Shown here: piece after piece, positions 56,747 to 64,000 of the stretch
Numbering within the stretch: the first letter of the stretch is position 1
How the letters are laid out: each line of letters begins with the position of its first letter
Assembly (NCBI GenBank): GCA_023424965.1
Contig: JAFADI010000012.1
Span: forward strand, 62,001-126,000
Length of the DNA stretch: 64,000 nt
Direction of reading: 5' to 3'
DNA from: Bacillota bacterium
GTDB lineage: Bacteria; Bacillota; Clostridia; Acetivibrionales; JAFADI01
The notes under the pieces: generated by a model
Databases searched by the model: none
Seen by the model: only the letters and a program-made list of their open reading frames with translations
What the model was told of the DNA's origin: nothing
Translations under genes and position numbers: made by a program

Positions 56747-58561
56747 GTGAACAAAAAAGTGCTTGAAAGTACCCTGGTGAGAATAAGAAACTATGTGTTC
56801 GGTTTTTCCATAAGTACAAAAATAATGTTGTATTATCTGGCCCTCCTGATTATTTCCATACTCCTCAGCAGCATACTGTACCAACAAATCTTCACGAATA
56901 TAATTTCAGGGAAAATCAGTGACATTGCCTTTCAAATGCTGCACTCCATCAGTGCGAATTTCAATTCCACCATCGAGATCGGCAGCGAGTATTCCAAAAT
57001 CATAACGGCAAATGAAGATGTACAGGCCTCCTTAAGGAATGCGGGAGAGAACAACAACTTTTACAACGAATTGAAAGCCACTTCCACCATATCCAGACTG
57101 ATTGGCGGAATTCAGGCCATTTCCTCCGTATACATTTTCGACGAATACGGAAGAAGAAATTTTGCCCATAAGGACAGGGTCAAAGTCCCCAGCATTCAAA
57201 GGATTGAGGAGGCAAACTGGTACAGGGAGGTAAAACAGAAGCGGGGAGGCTACATCATAAGGCTTAACGCGGGAGGCATCCTCCAATCTCCCTTTCCTGC
57301 CGTTTCCGGTGAAAACTATATCTCCATTATAAGGGAGATCAACGACATGAACACGCAAAAGACCATGGGGGTCATTATCGTAAACATACCGGAAAGCGCC
57401 ATGCGGAAAACCTTAAAGAGCATCGTAAATGATTACAACACAGAGGTGGCCATCCTGGACGACAACAACAACATCGCCATCAACGGGGAAAACAGGGCGG
57501 GCTTTGACGTGAGGGACTTTGCCAGGCAGAGCCAGTTGAAGGAAAGCAACTGGACCATATGGAAAGCAAACCATGTGGAGTATCTGGCCGCCTATCTGAA
57601 GATACCGGAGAACGGCTGGAAGGTTGTAAGCGTCATACCCATCCGGGAGCTGTCCAAAGAGTCCAGCATTTTCGGCCTCGTCACCATTGTGGTCATCGCT
57701 GCAAACAGTGTTTTGCTTTTTATCGGTTCCATCATCGTTTCAAGACTGATTACGGTGCCCATTAAAAAATTGCTCAAGTCCATGAAAGGGATCGAGGCGG
57801 GAGAGTTCAAAAAAGTTGACATAAAATCGGGAAACGATGAAATCGGAAAGCTGCGTGACGGCTATAATACCATGATCAGCGAAATTCAAAACCTCATTTC
57901 AAAAATCGTGGCCGAGCAAAAGATGAAGAGAAAGACGGAACTGGATGTCCTGCAGGCGCAGATAAAGCCCCACTTCCTGTACAACACCTTTGACGCCATC
58001 AGTTCCCTTGCCCTGGCGGGTAAAAACAAGGATGTATACATCATCATGAAGGCGCTGGGAACTTACTACCGGACCAGCCTGAGCAAGGGAAAAGAGATCA
58101 TAACCCTCGGTGAAGAAATCGAAGTGGTCATGAACTATCTGAAGATACAGAAATACCGGTATGAAGACATGTTCTCCGTCGAGTATGATATTGATGAAGG
58201 CGTGAAGGGCTACAACATCCTTAAGCTTGTTTTGCAGCCTTTTGTGGAGAATGCCCTGTACCATGGCATAAGGTCCAAGGGCTCCAGCGGGAAAATACTG
58301 GTTGCGGCAAAATGCATGCCCGATGGTATTTTGCTCCAGATTGCCGATGACGGGATAGGAATGAGCGAGGAAGAAATCGAAAAGCTGACAAGCGGCAAGG
58401 CGGAGAGGGAGAATCCGGGCTTTGGCGTGTGGGGAACCATCGAACGGCTGAAAATCTTTTATGGGGTGGAAGATATCGTGACCATTGAAAGCGAAAAGGG
58501 AAGAGGAACCAGGGTGTCCGTCAAAATTCCGTTACAAGGAGAACAAAAAAATGCGAAATGA
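56747..58561 (+). CDS. YesM-type sensor histidine kinase, second copy
   Basis: 604 residues if begun at GTG 56747, which has GAGGAG eight bases upstream; the ATG at 56720 lacks a ribosome site. Membrane helix about 20-45, large outside sensor region (about 46-300), second helix (about 305-327), HAMP (about 328-380), His_kinase QAQIKPHFLYNTFDAISSLAL with the phosphorylated His, and HATPase_c (LQPFVENALYHGI, ADDGIGMSEEE, GFGVWGTIERL). It is paired with the AraC-type regulator that overlaps its 3' end. The sugar-binding protein and permease genes downstream are the probable targets. Confidence 0.93.
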   Translation: MNKKVLESTLVRIRNYVFGFSISTKIMLYYLALLIISILLSSILYQQIFTNIISGKISDIAFQMLHSISANFNSTIEIGSEYSKIITANEDVQASLRNAGENNNFYNELKATSTISRLIGGIQAISSVYIFDEYGRRNFAHKDRVKVPSIQRIEEANWYREVKQKRGGYIIRLNAGGILQSPFPAVSGENYISIIREINDMNTQKTMGVIIVNIPESAMRKTLKSIVNDYNTEVAILDDNNNIAINGENRAGFDVRDFARQSQLKESNWTIWKANHVEYLAAYLKIPENGWKVVSVIPIRELSKESSIFGLVTIVVIAANSVLLFIGSIIVSRLITVPIKKLLKSMKGIEAGEFKKVDIKSGNDEIGKLRDGYNTMISEIQNLISKIVAEQKMKRKTELDVLQAQIKPHFLYNTFDAISSLALAGKNKDVYIIMKALGTYYRTSLSKGKEIITLGEEIEVVMNYLKIQKYRYEDMFSVEYDIDEGVKGYNILKLVLQPFVENALYHGIRSKGSSGKILVAAKCMPDGILLQIADDGIGMSEEEIEKLTSGKAERENPGFGVWGTIERLKIFYGVEDIVTIESEKGRGTRVSVKIPLQGEQKNAK

Positions 58562-60155
58562 TTTGCTGAAGGTGATGATTGTCGATGACGAGCGTCTGGT
58601 GAGGGACCTGCTGAAGGCATGCATCGACTGGGAGGAGATCGGCCTGACGGTGACCGGCGAAAGCGCCAGTGCCGTGGAAGGGCTTGAACTGGTGGACCGG
58701 CTTTTACCGGACATCATATTTACCGATATTTGCATGCCCATGATGGATGGCCTGGAATTCAGCAAGCGGGTGGTGGAAAAGCATCCGCAGATTAAAATCA
58801 TTGTTCTGACGGGACATGAGGAATTTGAGTACGCGAAGAAGGGAATCAAGGTGGGCGTCGCCGATTTCCTTTTGAAACCCATCAATGACGACGAAATAAG
58901 AAAAACCGCACTCTCCGCAAGAGAGAAGATCATAAAGGAAAGAACCCAGAACGAGGAATACGGCAGGCTGAAGGAACAGCTCCGGCAGAATCTTCCCTTT
59001 TTGAGGGAGAAGCTGTTCAATGAGCTGATTCAAAACGGCGGGACCATTGACGACTTAAAGGAAAAACTCTCCTATTTTGATATCGAGGTAGGCGAAGCGC
59101 CTTTTCAGTCGGCGGTCATCGAGGTATACAGCGCCAAGGAAGAAGAGGCTTCGGACGAGGAAATGAAGCTCATGCTGAAAATGCGGTGCCAGGAGCTGGT
59201 GCAGCAGTATTTTACCCATGACAGCCTTATACACGTATTCCCCGATAACAGCGAGCGGGTGGTGGTGCTGTGCAACGACGGGGAAATCGACCTCTGGGAA
59301 TGCTGTGAAGCCATCAAGTCCATGCTCATCAACAGGCTGAAGTGCTTTGTGTGCGTCGGGGTGGGAAAGCCTTATGCCAAAGCGGACAAGATATGGATGA
59401 CTTATAAGGAGGCCCGTGATGCGTTGAAGTACAGCTGTGTTGTGGGCAAAAACCAGGTGATAAGCTTTTCCGACATCTGCTCAACCCCGGATACCCAGAC
59501 CAGTGTAGACGGCGACCTGATGAACAGCTTTTGCTTCTACCTGAAATCGGGGTTGATGGGGAAGGCGGAGGAACTCCTGGCTTCGGTCTTCCGGGAGGCC
59601 AGAAGCTCCGTTGCGTCAAAGGAACAGGTCAGGGTGTTTGCCTGCAATTTTATTGCCAATATATTGAATGTGCTCATCGAGGCCGGGATTAAGCAGGAAG
59701 AGGTCTTCGACGGTGAAAGCCAGCCTTTTGAAACCGTCTTCCGGTTGGACGCCTTGCCGGAAGCGGAGGAACATATAAAACGCATTTCCTTGAAAGTGGT
59801 CCAGGCGGTGGGAAGTTCCCACGGGAAGAAAGCGAGGAAGATCATACAGGATGTGAAGGAATATATCGATGAGAATTATTCCAGGCCCAACCTCATGCTT
59901 TCGGAGGTGGCCAAAAAATTCTATGTGAACCTCAGCTACCTGAGCAGGATTTTCAAGGAAGAAACAGGCTTGACCTTTGTGGATTATCTGAACAGGTTGC
60001 GCATGGAAAAGGCCATGAAGCTCTTGAACGAGACGGACAAAAAAGCCTACCAGATTGCCGAAGAGGTGGGAATAAGCGATCCCCACTACTTCAGCGTGTG
60101 TTTTAAAAAATTTGCAGGAGTCAACGTCAACGAATACAAAAAGAAAAATATTTAA
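58551..60155 (+). CDS. YesN-type response regulator, second copy
   Basis: 534 residues from ATG 58551 (AAGGAGAAC upstream), overlapping the kinase stop by 11 bases. Receiver: VMIVDDERLVRDLL, phospho-Asp in DIIFTDICMPMMDGL, Lys in DFLLKPINDDE. A long linker (about 125-420) is followed by the AraC domain: NLMLSEVAKKFYVNLSYLSRIFKEETGLTFVDYLNRLR and AYQIAEEVGISDPHYFSVCFKKFAG. It probably activates the transporter genes beginning at 60255. It is not especially close to the first YesN-type regulator (9156), so the pairs are not a recent duplication. Confidence 0.94.
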   Translation: MRNDLLKVMIVDDERLVRDLLKACIDWEEIGLTVTGESASAVEGLELVDRLLPDIIFTDICMPMMDGLEFSKRVVEKHPQIKIIVLTGHEEFEYAKKGIKVGVADFLLKPINDDEIRKTALSAREKIIKERTQNEEYGRLKEQLRQNLPFLREKLFNELIQNGGTIDDLKEKLSYFDIEVGEAPFQSAVIEVYSAKEEEASDEEMKLMLKMRCQELVQQYFTHDSLIHVFPDNSERVVVLCNDGEIDLWECCEAIKSMLINRLKCFVCVGVGKPYAKADKIWMTYKEARDALKYSCVVGKNQVISFSDICSTPDTQTSVDGDLMNSFCFYLKSGLMGKAEELLASVFREARSSVASKEQVRVFACNFIANILNVLIEAGIKQEEVFDGESQPFETVFRLDALPEAEEHIKRISLKVVQAVGSSHGKKARKIIQDVKEYIDENYSRPNLMLSEVAKKFYVNLSYLSRIFKEETGLTFVDYLNRLRMEKAMKLLNETDKKAYQIAEEVGISDPHYFSVCFKKFAGVNVNEYKKKNI

Positions 60156-60254
60156 ACCTTTTAGCAAACTCATTGAATTTATATCAAAGCGGAGCTGTCG
60201 TATGATGTAAGAAAGAAGTTCACCCAATAGTAAAATTTAGAAGGAGGATGTCGA

Positions 60255-61604
60255 ATGAAAAGCAAGACACTAAGGATCCTGAGTATTATTATTGCGTTGG
60301 TGATGGTCGTCAGCTTATCCGCATGCGGCAGCAAAACTGAAGAAAAACCGGCAGCCGGGGATACGGCAAGTACGGATACAGCAAAGGGAGAGCCCAAGAA
60401 GGAAGAGGCTAAGCCGGCGGAAAAAGCGACACTCAAAGTATGGACCTTATGGACGGAAAGCGTAGAGGACGTTAACAAGAAGTCCTTCTACAGGATATTG
60501 GAAAGTGCAAAGAAAGACCTGCCTGACATTACAATCGAGCACGATGCAACAGAAAACGAAGCTTACAAGACAAAGATCAAGACAGCCATTGCTGCAAATG
60601 AAGCTCCCGATATATTCTACAGCTGGGGCGCAGGCTTTGTAAAACCTTTCGTTGAAGCTGGCAAGGTATTACCCTTGGATGAGTACATGGGGGATATCAA
60701 GGACAAGATCAATGCCGGTGCGACAACCTTCTTCACATTTGACGGCAAAACATACGGACTTCCGGGGTACCAGTGGGTGGCAGTTCTCTACTGCAACAAG
60801 GAACTCTTTGAAAAGAACAACATAAAAATACCCGACACCTATGACGAACTTTTAACGGCGGTTAAGGCCTTCAGGGCAAAGGGGATTTCTCCCATCACGG
60901 TTGGTGAGAAGGACAGATGGCCCGGCATGTTCTGGCAGAATGCATTTGCACTCCGTGCCGGCGGTGCCCAGCTCTCCCAGGATGCACTGGGGAAAAAAGC
61001 TTCCTTCGATTCACCTGAATTTGTCGAATCTGCAGCAAAGCTCAAGGAACTGGCTGACAACAAAGCATTTATTGACGGTGCCATGGGACTGACGGCGACG
61101 GAATCCGAAGCTCCTTTCCTCGAAGGAACGGTTCCGATGTACTACATGGGTAACTGGTTTGCAGGCAACATCATGTCAAAGGACAGCAAGGTTTCAGACA
61201 AAGTCGTTTGCAAAAAATTCCCCACACTCTCAAGTGGCAAAGGCAATTCGGATGAATTCCTCGGCGGCTCCATTGAAGCTTTCTGTGTAAACAACGAAAC
61301 CAAGTTCAAGGATGCATCTGTAAAAACAATTAAATACTTTGCAGAAGGTATGGCAAAGGATCTGGCATCCACCGGCGACGGACTGCCCACCTGGAAAGTA
61401 CCCACACCGACAGGAGACATCAATCCGATCACAAAACAGGTGATGGAACTGACCAAGGATTCCAAAGGCTTCGTGCTTGCATGGGATACCTTCCTGGAAG
61501 GTGCTGACGCAGAAGACCATAAGAATCTTGTAGCCCAGATTTTCGGCGGAAAAATCACACCTGAGAACTTTGCAAAAGAAATGCAGAAGTTAAACGAGAA
61601 ATAG
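60255..61604 (+). CDS. Sugar-binding lipoprotein (CUT1 type)
   Basis: 449 residues; AGAAGGAGGATGTCG precedes the ATG. Lipoprotein signal KSKTLRILSIIIALVMVVSLSAC, then an acidic/Ala/Lys linker and an SBP_bac_1 fold (ATLKVWTLWTESVEDVN, YKTKIKTAIAANEAPDIFYSWGAGF, YGLPGYQWVAVLYCNKELFEKN, WAGNIMSK-like region and FLGGSIEAFCVNNETK). It probably binds an oligosaccharide produced by the secreted or cytosolic glycosidases; a GH3 gene follows the permeases. A perfect 15-base stem-loop lies between this gene and the permeases. Confidence 0.94.
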   Translation: MKSKTLRILSIIIALVMVVSLSACGSKTEEKPAAGDTASTDTAKGEPKKEEAKPAEKATLKVWTLWTESVEDVNKKSFYRILESAKKDLPDITIEHDATENEAYKTKIKTAIAANEAPDIFYSWGAGFVKPFVEAGKVLPLDEYMGDIKDKINAGATTFFTFDGKTYGLPGYQWVAVLYCNKELFEKNNIKIPDTYDELLTAVKAFRAKGISPITVGEKDRWPGMFWQNAFALRAGGAQLSQDALGKKASFDSPEFVESAAKLKELADNKAFIDGAMGLTATESEAPFLEGTVPMYYMGNWFAGNIMSKDSKVSDKVVCKKFPTLSSGKGNSDEFLGGSIEAFCVNNETKFKDASVKTIKYFAEGMAKDLASTGDGLPTWKVPTPTGDINPITKQVMELTKDSKGFVLAWDTFLEGADAEDHKNLVAQIFGGKITPENFAKEMQKLNEK

Positions 61605-61627
61605 TAGAAATTATATCCTTATGGTTC

Positions 61628-61661
61628 ATTAGTGGTTAAGGAGCAATCCTTAACCACTAAT
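61628..61661 (+). terminator. Perfect 15-base stem-loop between binding protein and permease genes
   Basis: ATTAGTGGTTAAGGA (61628-61642) pairs without mismatch with TCCTTAACCACTAAT (61647-61661) around the loop GCAA, a stable GNRA tetraloop. There is no T run after it, so RNA stabilisation or partial termination is likelier than full termination. Confidence 0.8.
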
Positions 61662-61680
61662 AGTATTAGGAGGTCTTCAT

Positions 61681-62568
61681 ATGGATAGGGTCTTAGGAGA
61701 CAAAAAAGCAATTTTCATATTCATATTCCCTGCCTTGGTTATATTCCTGGGAATCATCGTTCTACCCATTGTATTTTCCGGCTATTACAGCTTTTTGAAA
61801 TGGGGTAGTGTAGGGAAAAGTACTTTCATCGCAATGCAAAACTACATCGAACTGCTGGTGAACAATGGCGACGGCTTCAGGGAATCCGTACTCAATTCGG
61901 TTATTTTAGCCTTACTATCCGTATTCATACAGCTGCCCTTCGCCCTGGTAATCGCTCTGATCCTTGCTTCGGGAGTGAAGGGGGAAGGCTTTTTCAGGTC
62001 GGTGTATTTTGTACCTGTCATCGTATCCACGGTGGTTATCGGTCAACTGTGGATGAAGGTCTACAATCCCCAATACGGACTGCTCAATACATTCCTAAGA
62101 GGCATCGGACTGGAATCCTGGTCGGGAGAGTGGATCGGGAATCCCGATACGGCGCTTATGTCGGCTTTCATACCGCTGGTATGGCAGTACATCGGGTATC
62201 ACATGCTGCTCATGTATGCGGCCATCAAGTCCATTCCCCAGGATGTAATCGAAGCGGCAAAGATTGACGGCGCATCGCCTTTCAAAGTGGCCACCAGCAT
62301 CAGCATACCTCTCATCAAGCCGATTATTGAAGTGTGCGTAGTGTTTGCGGTGACGGGCTCATTAAAAACCTTCGATCTGATTTATGTGCTGACGGGCGGA
62401 GGTCCCATGCATGCTACCGAAGTTCCAAGCACCCTCATGTTTAATACCATTTTTCACAGGAACATGTACGGATACGGGAGTGCCATTGCAATTTTCATCA
62501 TTGTGGAATGCCTCCTGTTTACAATACTGATCCAGCGTTTGTTCAGAGTTAAAAACGAAACCTATTGA
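61681..62568 (+). CDS. Sugar ABC transporter permease (MsmF/UgpA type)
   Basis: 295 residues; TAGGAGGTCTTCAT precedes the ATG. Six membrane helices, with IFPALVIFLGIIVLPIVFSGYYSFLKWG near the N-terminus and the ATPase-coupling EAA loop VIEAAKIDGASPFKVATSISIPLIKP near residues 195-220. It forms one half of the channel with the permease encoded 17 bases downstream. No ATPase gene is present in the operon; clostridial CUT1 systems often share a common MsmX-type ATPase encoded elsewhere. Confidence 0.94.
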   Translation: MDRVLGDKKAIFIFIFPALVIFLGIIVLPIVFSGYYSFLKWGSVGKSTFIAMQNYIELLVNNGDGFRESVLNSVILALLSVFIQLPFALVIALILASGVKGEGFFRSVYFVPVIVSTVVIGQLWMKVYNPQYGLLNTFLRGIGLESWSGEWIGNPDTALMSAFIPLVWQYIGYHMLLMYAAIKSIPQDVIEAAKIDGASPFKVATSISIPLIKPIIEVCVVFAVTGSLKTFDLIYVLTGGGPMHATEVPSTLMFNTIFHRNMYGYGSAIAIFIIVECLLFTILIQRLFRVKNETY

Positions 62569-62585
62569 CAGGGAGGAGGGATCGC

Positions 62586-63437
62586 ATGAATAAAATAATT
62601 AAGAGGTTAAAAAAGCTGACGGTGTTTAAAGTTCTGCTTTATACCTTTCTCAGCATATTCGCATTCATACAGGTATATCCTTTCCTGTGGCTGGTGCTGT
62701 TTTCATTAAAGAACAACAGTGAAATCTTCGGCGGCAACATCGCGGGACTGCCGCAGAACTTCCTGTGGGAGAACTACAGGACGGCTCTTGTCAATGGAAA
62801 AGTGGGAGTATACCTGATGAACAGTATTTTCGTCACGGTGGCCACAATCCTCATAACCTGCCTTGTGTCGGGAATGGCCGCTTATGCCATCGACAGGATG
62901 AAATGGCGGTTCAGCAACACCATGCTGGTCATATTCCTTCTTGGTATGATGATTCCCATCCATGCAGCGCTGCTTCCACTGTTCATGTTTTTCTCAAAAA
63001 TAAAGCAGTTGAATTCCTATTGGTGCCTTATCATCCCCTATGTGGGTTTTGCAATGCCCATGGCCATGTATATTCTCATAGGATTCCTCAAAGGCATCCC
63101 CAGGGAAATGGAGGAATCCTCCCTGCTTGACGGCTGCACCATTTACGGTACCTTTTTCAGGATCATCGTGCCGATGCTCAAGCCGGCCATTGCGACAGTT
63201 TCAATCTTTACCTTCCTGTCGGCCTGGAATGAGCTGATGTTTGCAGTTACCTTCATAAGCAAGACCCAGTTCAGAACCCTGACCGTCGGCCTGCAGCAGA
63301 TGGTAGGCCAGTATATGACCCAGTGGGGTCCTGTGGGTGCCGGTCTTGTGATTGGAACCCTGCCCACCATCATTATTTACTGCCTGATGAGCAATGAAGT
63401 GCAGAAGAGCTTGATTTCAGGCGCAGTAAAAGGATAA
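62586..63437 (+). CDS. Sugar ABC transporter permease (MsmG/UgpE type)
   Basis: 283 residues from ATG 62586 (AGGGAGGAGGG upstream), not the TTG at 62565. Six membrane helices; FAFIQVYPFLWLVLFSLKNNSEIF near the start, AAYAIDRMKWRFSNTMLVIFLLGMMIPIHAALLPLF, and the coupling loop IPREMEESSLLDGCTIYGTFFRIIVPMLKPAI (EESSLLDGC in place of EAAxxDGA). Second half of the channel for the binding protein at 60255. A GH3 glycosidase gene follows after 90 bases and is probably in the same operon. Confidence 0.94.
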   Translation: MNKIIKRLKKLTVFKVLLYTFLSIFAFIQVYPFLWLVLFSLKNNSEIFGGNIAGLPQNFLWENYRTALVNGKVGVYLMNSIFVTVATILITCLVSGMAAYAIDRMKWRFSNTMLVIFLLGMMIPIHAALLPLFMFFSKIKQLNSYWCLIIPYVGFAMPMAMYILIGFLKGIPREMEESSLLDGCTIYGTFFRIIVPMLKPAIATVSIFTFLSAWNELMFAVTFISKTQFRTLTVGLQQMVGQYMTQWGPVGAGLVIGTLPTIIIYCLMSNEVQKSLISGAVKG

Positions 63438-63527
63438 GGGCGGAATGAACCAGGCAATAACGAGCATGTCAAATCGCTTTGAAATAAACAATGCCTTTTT
63501 AACCGTACAATTAACCGGAGGTCTATT

Positions 63528-64000
63528 ATGGCTGAAATATATAAAGATCCCTCCTATTCACCGGAAGCAAGGGCAAAAGACTTGCTGAGCAGAATGACGG
63601 TGGAAGAAAAAATCGGACAGATGTGCCAGGTGGACGGCAGGGATAAAGGTGAAGAATGGGTGAAGGAAAGGCACATCGGCTCATTCCTTCATGTCATTGG
63701 TGAAGAAGCCGAACGCCTTCAAAAAATTGCCGGGGGAACCCGGCTTGGGATTCCCCTGATTTTTGGAATCGACGCAATTCACGGCCATGCTTTCTATGAC
63801 GGGGCAACGGTTTTCCCGTCCCAGCTGGGACTGGCGTGCAGCTGGAACCCGGAACTCATCAAGGAGATGGCAAAGGTCACTGCAAAGGAAGTCATTCTGA
63901 CAGGACTTCACTGGACTTTTTCTCCCGTCCTTTGCATCGGAAGGGATTCCAGGTGGGGACGGGTGGATGAAACCTTCGGTGAGGACCCTTACCTCATCGG
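63528..64000 (+). CDS. Glycoside hydrolase family 3 beta-glycosidase (3' end outside window)
   Basis: The first 157 residues only; GGAGG seven bases before ATG 63528. GH3 N-terminal barrel: YSPEARAKDLLSRMTVEEKIGQMCQ, TRLGIPLIFGIDAIHGHAFYDGATVFPSQLGLACSWNPEL and WTFSPVLCIGRDSRWGRVDETFGEDPYLIG, which are strong family markers of beta-glucosidases and xylosidases. The catalytic nucleophile region lies beyond the window. No signal peptide, so it is probably cytosolic and acts on oligosaccharides imported by the ABC transporter upstream. Confidence 0.95.
   Translation, partial: MAEIYKDPSYSPEARAKDLLSRMTVEEKIGQMCQVDGRDKGEEWVKERHIGSFLHVIGEEAERLQKIAGGTRLGIPLIFGIDAIHGHAFYDGATVFPSQLGLACSWNPELIKEMAKVTAKEVILTGLHWTFSPVLCIGRDSRWGRVDETFGEDPYLI

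Noticed and set aside
60173..60206. TTGAAT with TATGAT as promoter of the 60255 transporter operon
   Set aside because: The spacer is 22 bases, outside the normal range; an activator-dependent promoter is possible but cannot be placed with confidence.

Overview
The window looks like a chromosome segment of a saccharolytic, probably anaerobic Gram-positive bacterium of the Clostridia type. Signs of this are strong GGAGG ribosome sites with ATG, GTG and TTG starts, lipoprotein sugar-binding proteins, YesM/YesN-type two-component pairs beside carbohydrate transporters, two Feo ferrous-iron systems, an ECF-type cobalt importer under a cobalamin riboswitch, and a D-psicose 3-epimerase very like clostridial ones. 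No tRNA, rRNA, CRISPR array, insertion sequence or phage gene was seen. The species cannot be named from the sequence alone.

Layout. 1-4.5 kb: two secreted carbohydrate-active proteins, a double beta-helix pectate-lyase-like protein cut by the window start and a GH99/GH71-like protein. 4.5-7.2 kb: feoA-feoB plus a tiny FeoB-associated Cys-rich protein, behind a Fur-like box. 7.2-17.5 kb: a YesM/YesN pair, a ribose-type sugar ABC transporter, then SDR dehydrogenase, RpiB-like isomerase, DhaK and DhaL, which together read as a route from a tetritol or similar polyol to a sugar phosphate. 17.5-23.4 kb (minus strand): an OmpR/HisKA two-component pair and a drug-efflux operon (two HlyD-type adaptors, DHA2 pump, ECF sigma factor); both promoters carry the same tandem box. 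23.4-26.5 kb: cobalamin riboswitch and cbiMNQO. 26.5-29.6 kb: a DtxR-family repressor divergent from a second feoAB, sharing one palindromic operator. 29.6-33.3 kb: a LacI regulator, an orphan sugar-binding lipoprotein and D-psicose 3-epimerase, with three matching operators.

33.3-40.3 kb is mixed: a Fic-like protein whose motif histidine is arginine, a DUF3298 protein that may be split from its downstream part by an 8-T run, an HxlR regulator divergent from two redox flavo/NAD(P) proteins, and a DUF1858/DUF438-hemerythrin-PAS pair behind a CRP/FNR-type site centred 41.5 bases before the predicted start of transcription. 40.3-52.4 kb: two parallel operons, each led by a paralogous ROK regulator. 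The first has a RhaB-like kinase, class II aldolase, PfkB kinase and ketose-bisphosphate aldolase; the second has xylulokinase, an aldo/keto reductase and a fused E1 alpha/beta thiamine-diphosphate enzyme. 52.5-54.9 kb: a Family 2A encapsulin shell overlapping a SufS-type cysteine desulfurase with a disordered N-terminal extension, i.e. a sulfur-metabolism nanocompartment. This is the most striking system in the window. 55-56.5 kb (minus): a Tyr/Gly/Pro repeat protein and a U32-family protein. 56.7-64 kb: a second YesM/YesN pair, a sugar-binding lipoprotein, two permeases and the start of a GH3 glycosidase.

Overall the region couples sensing, import and breakdown of plant-type sugars with iron, cobalt and sulfur handling.
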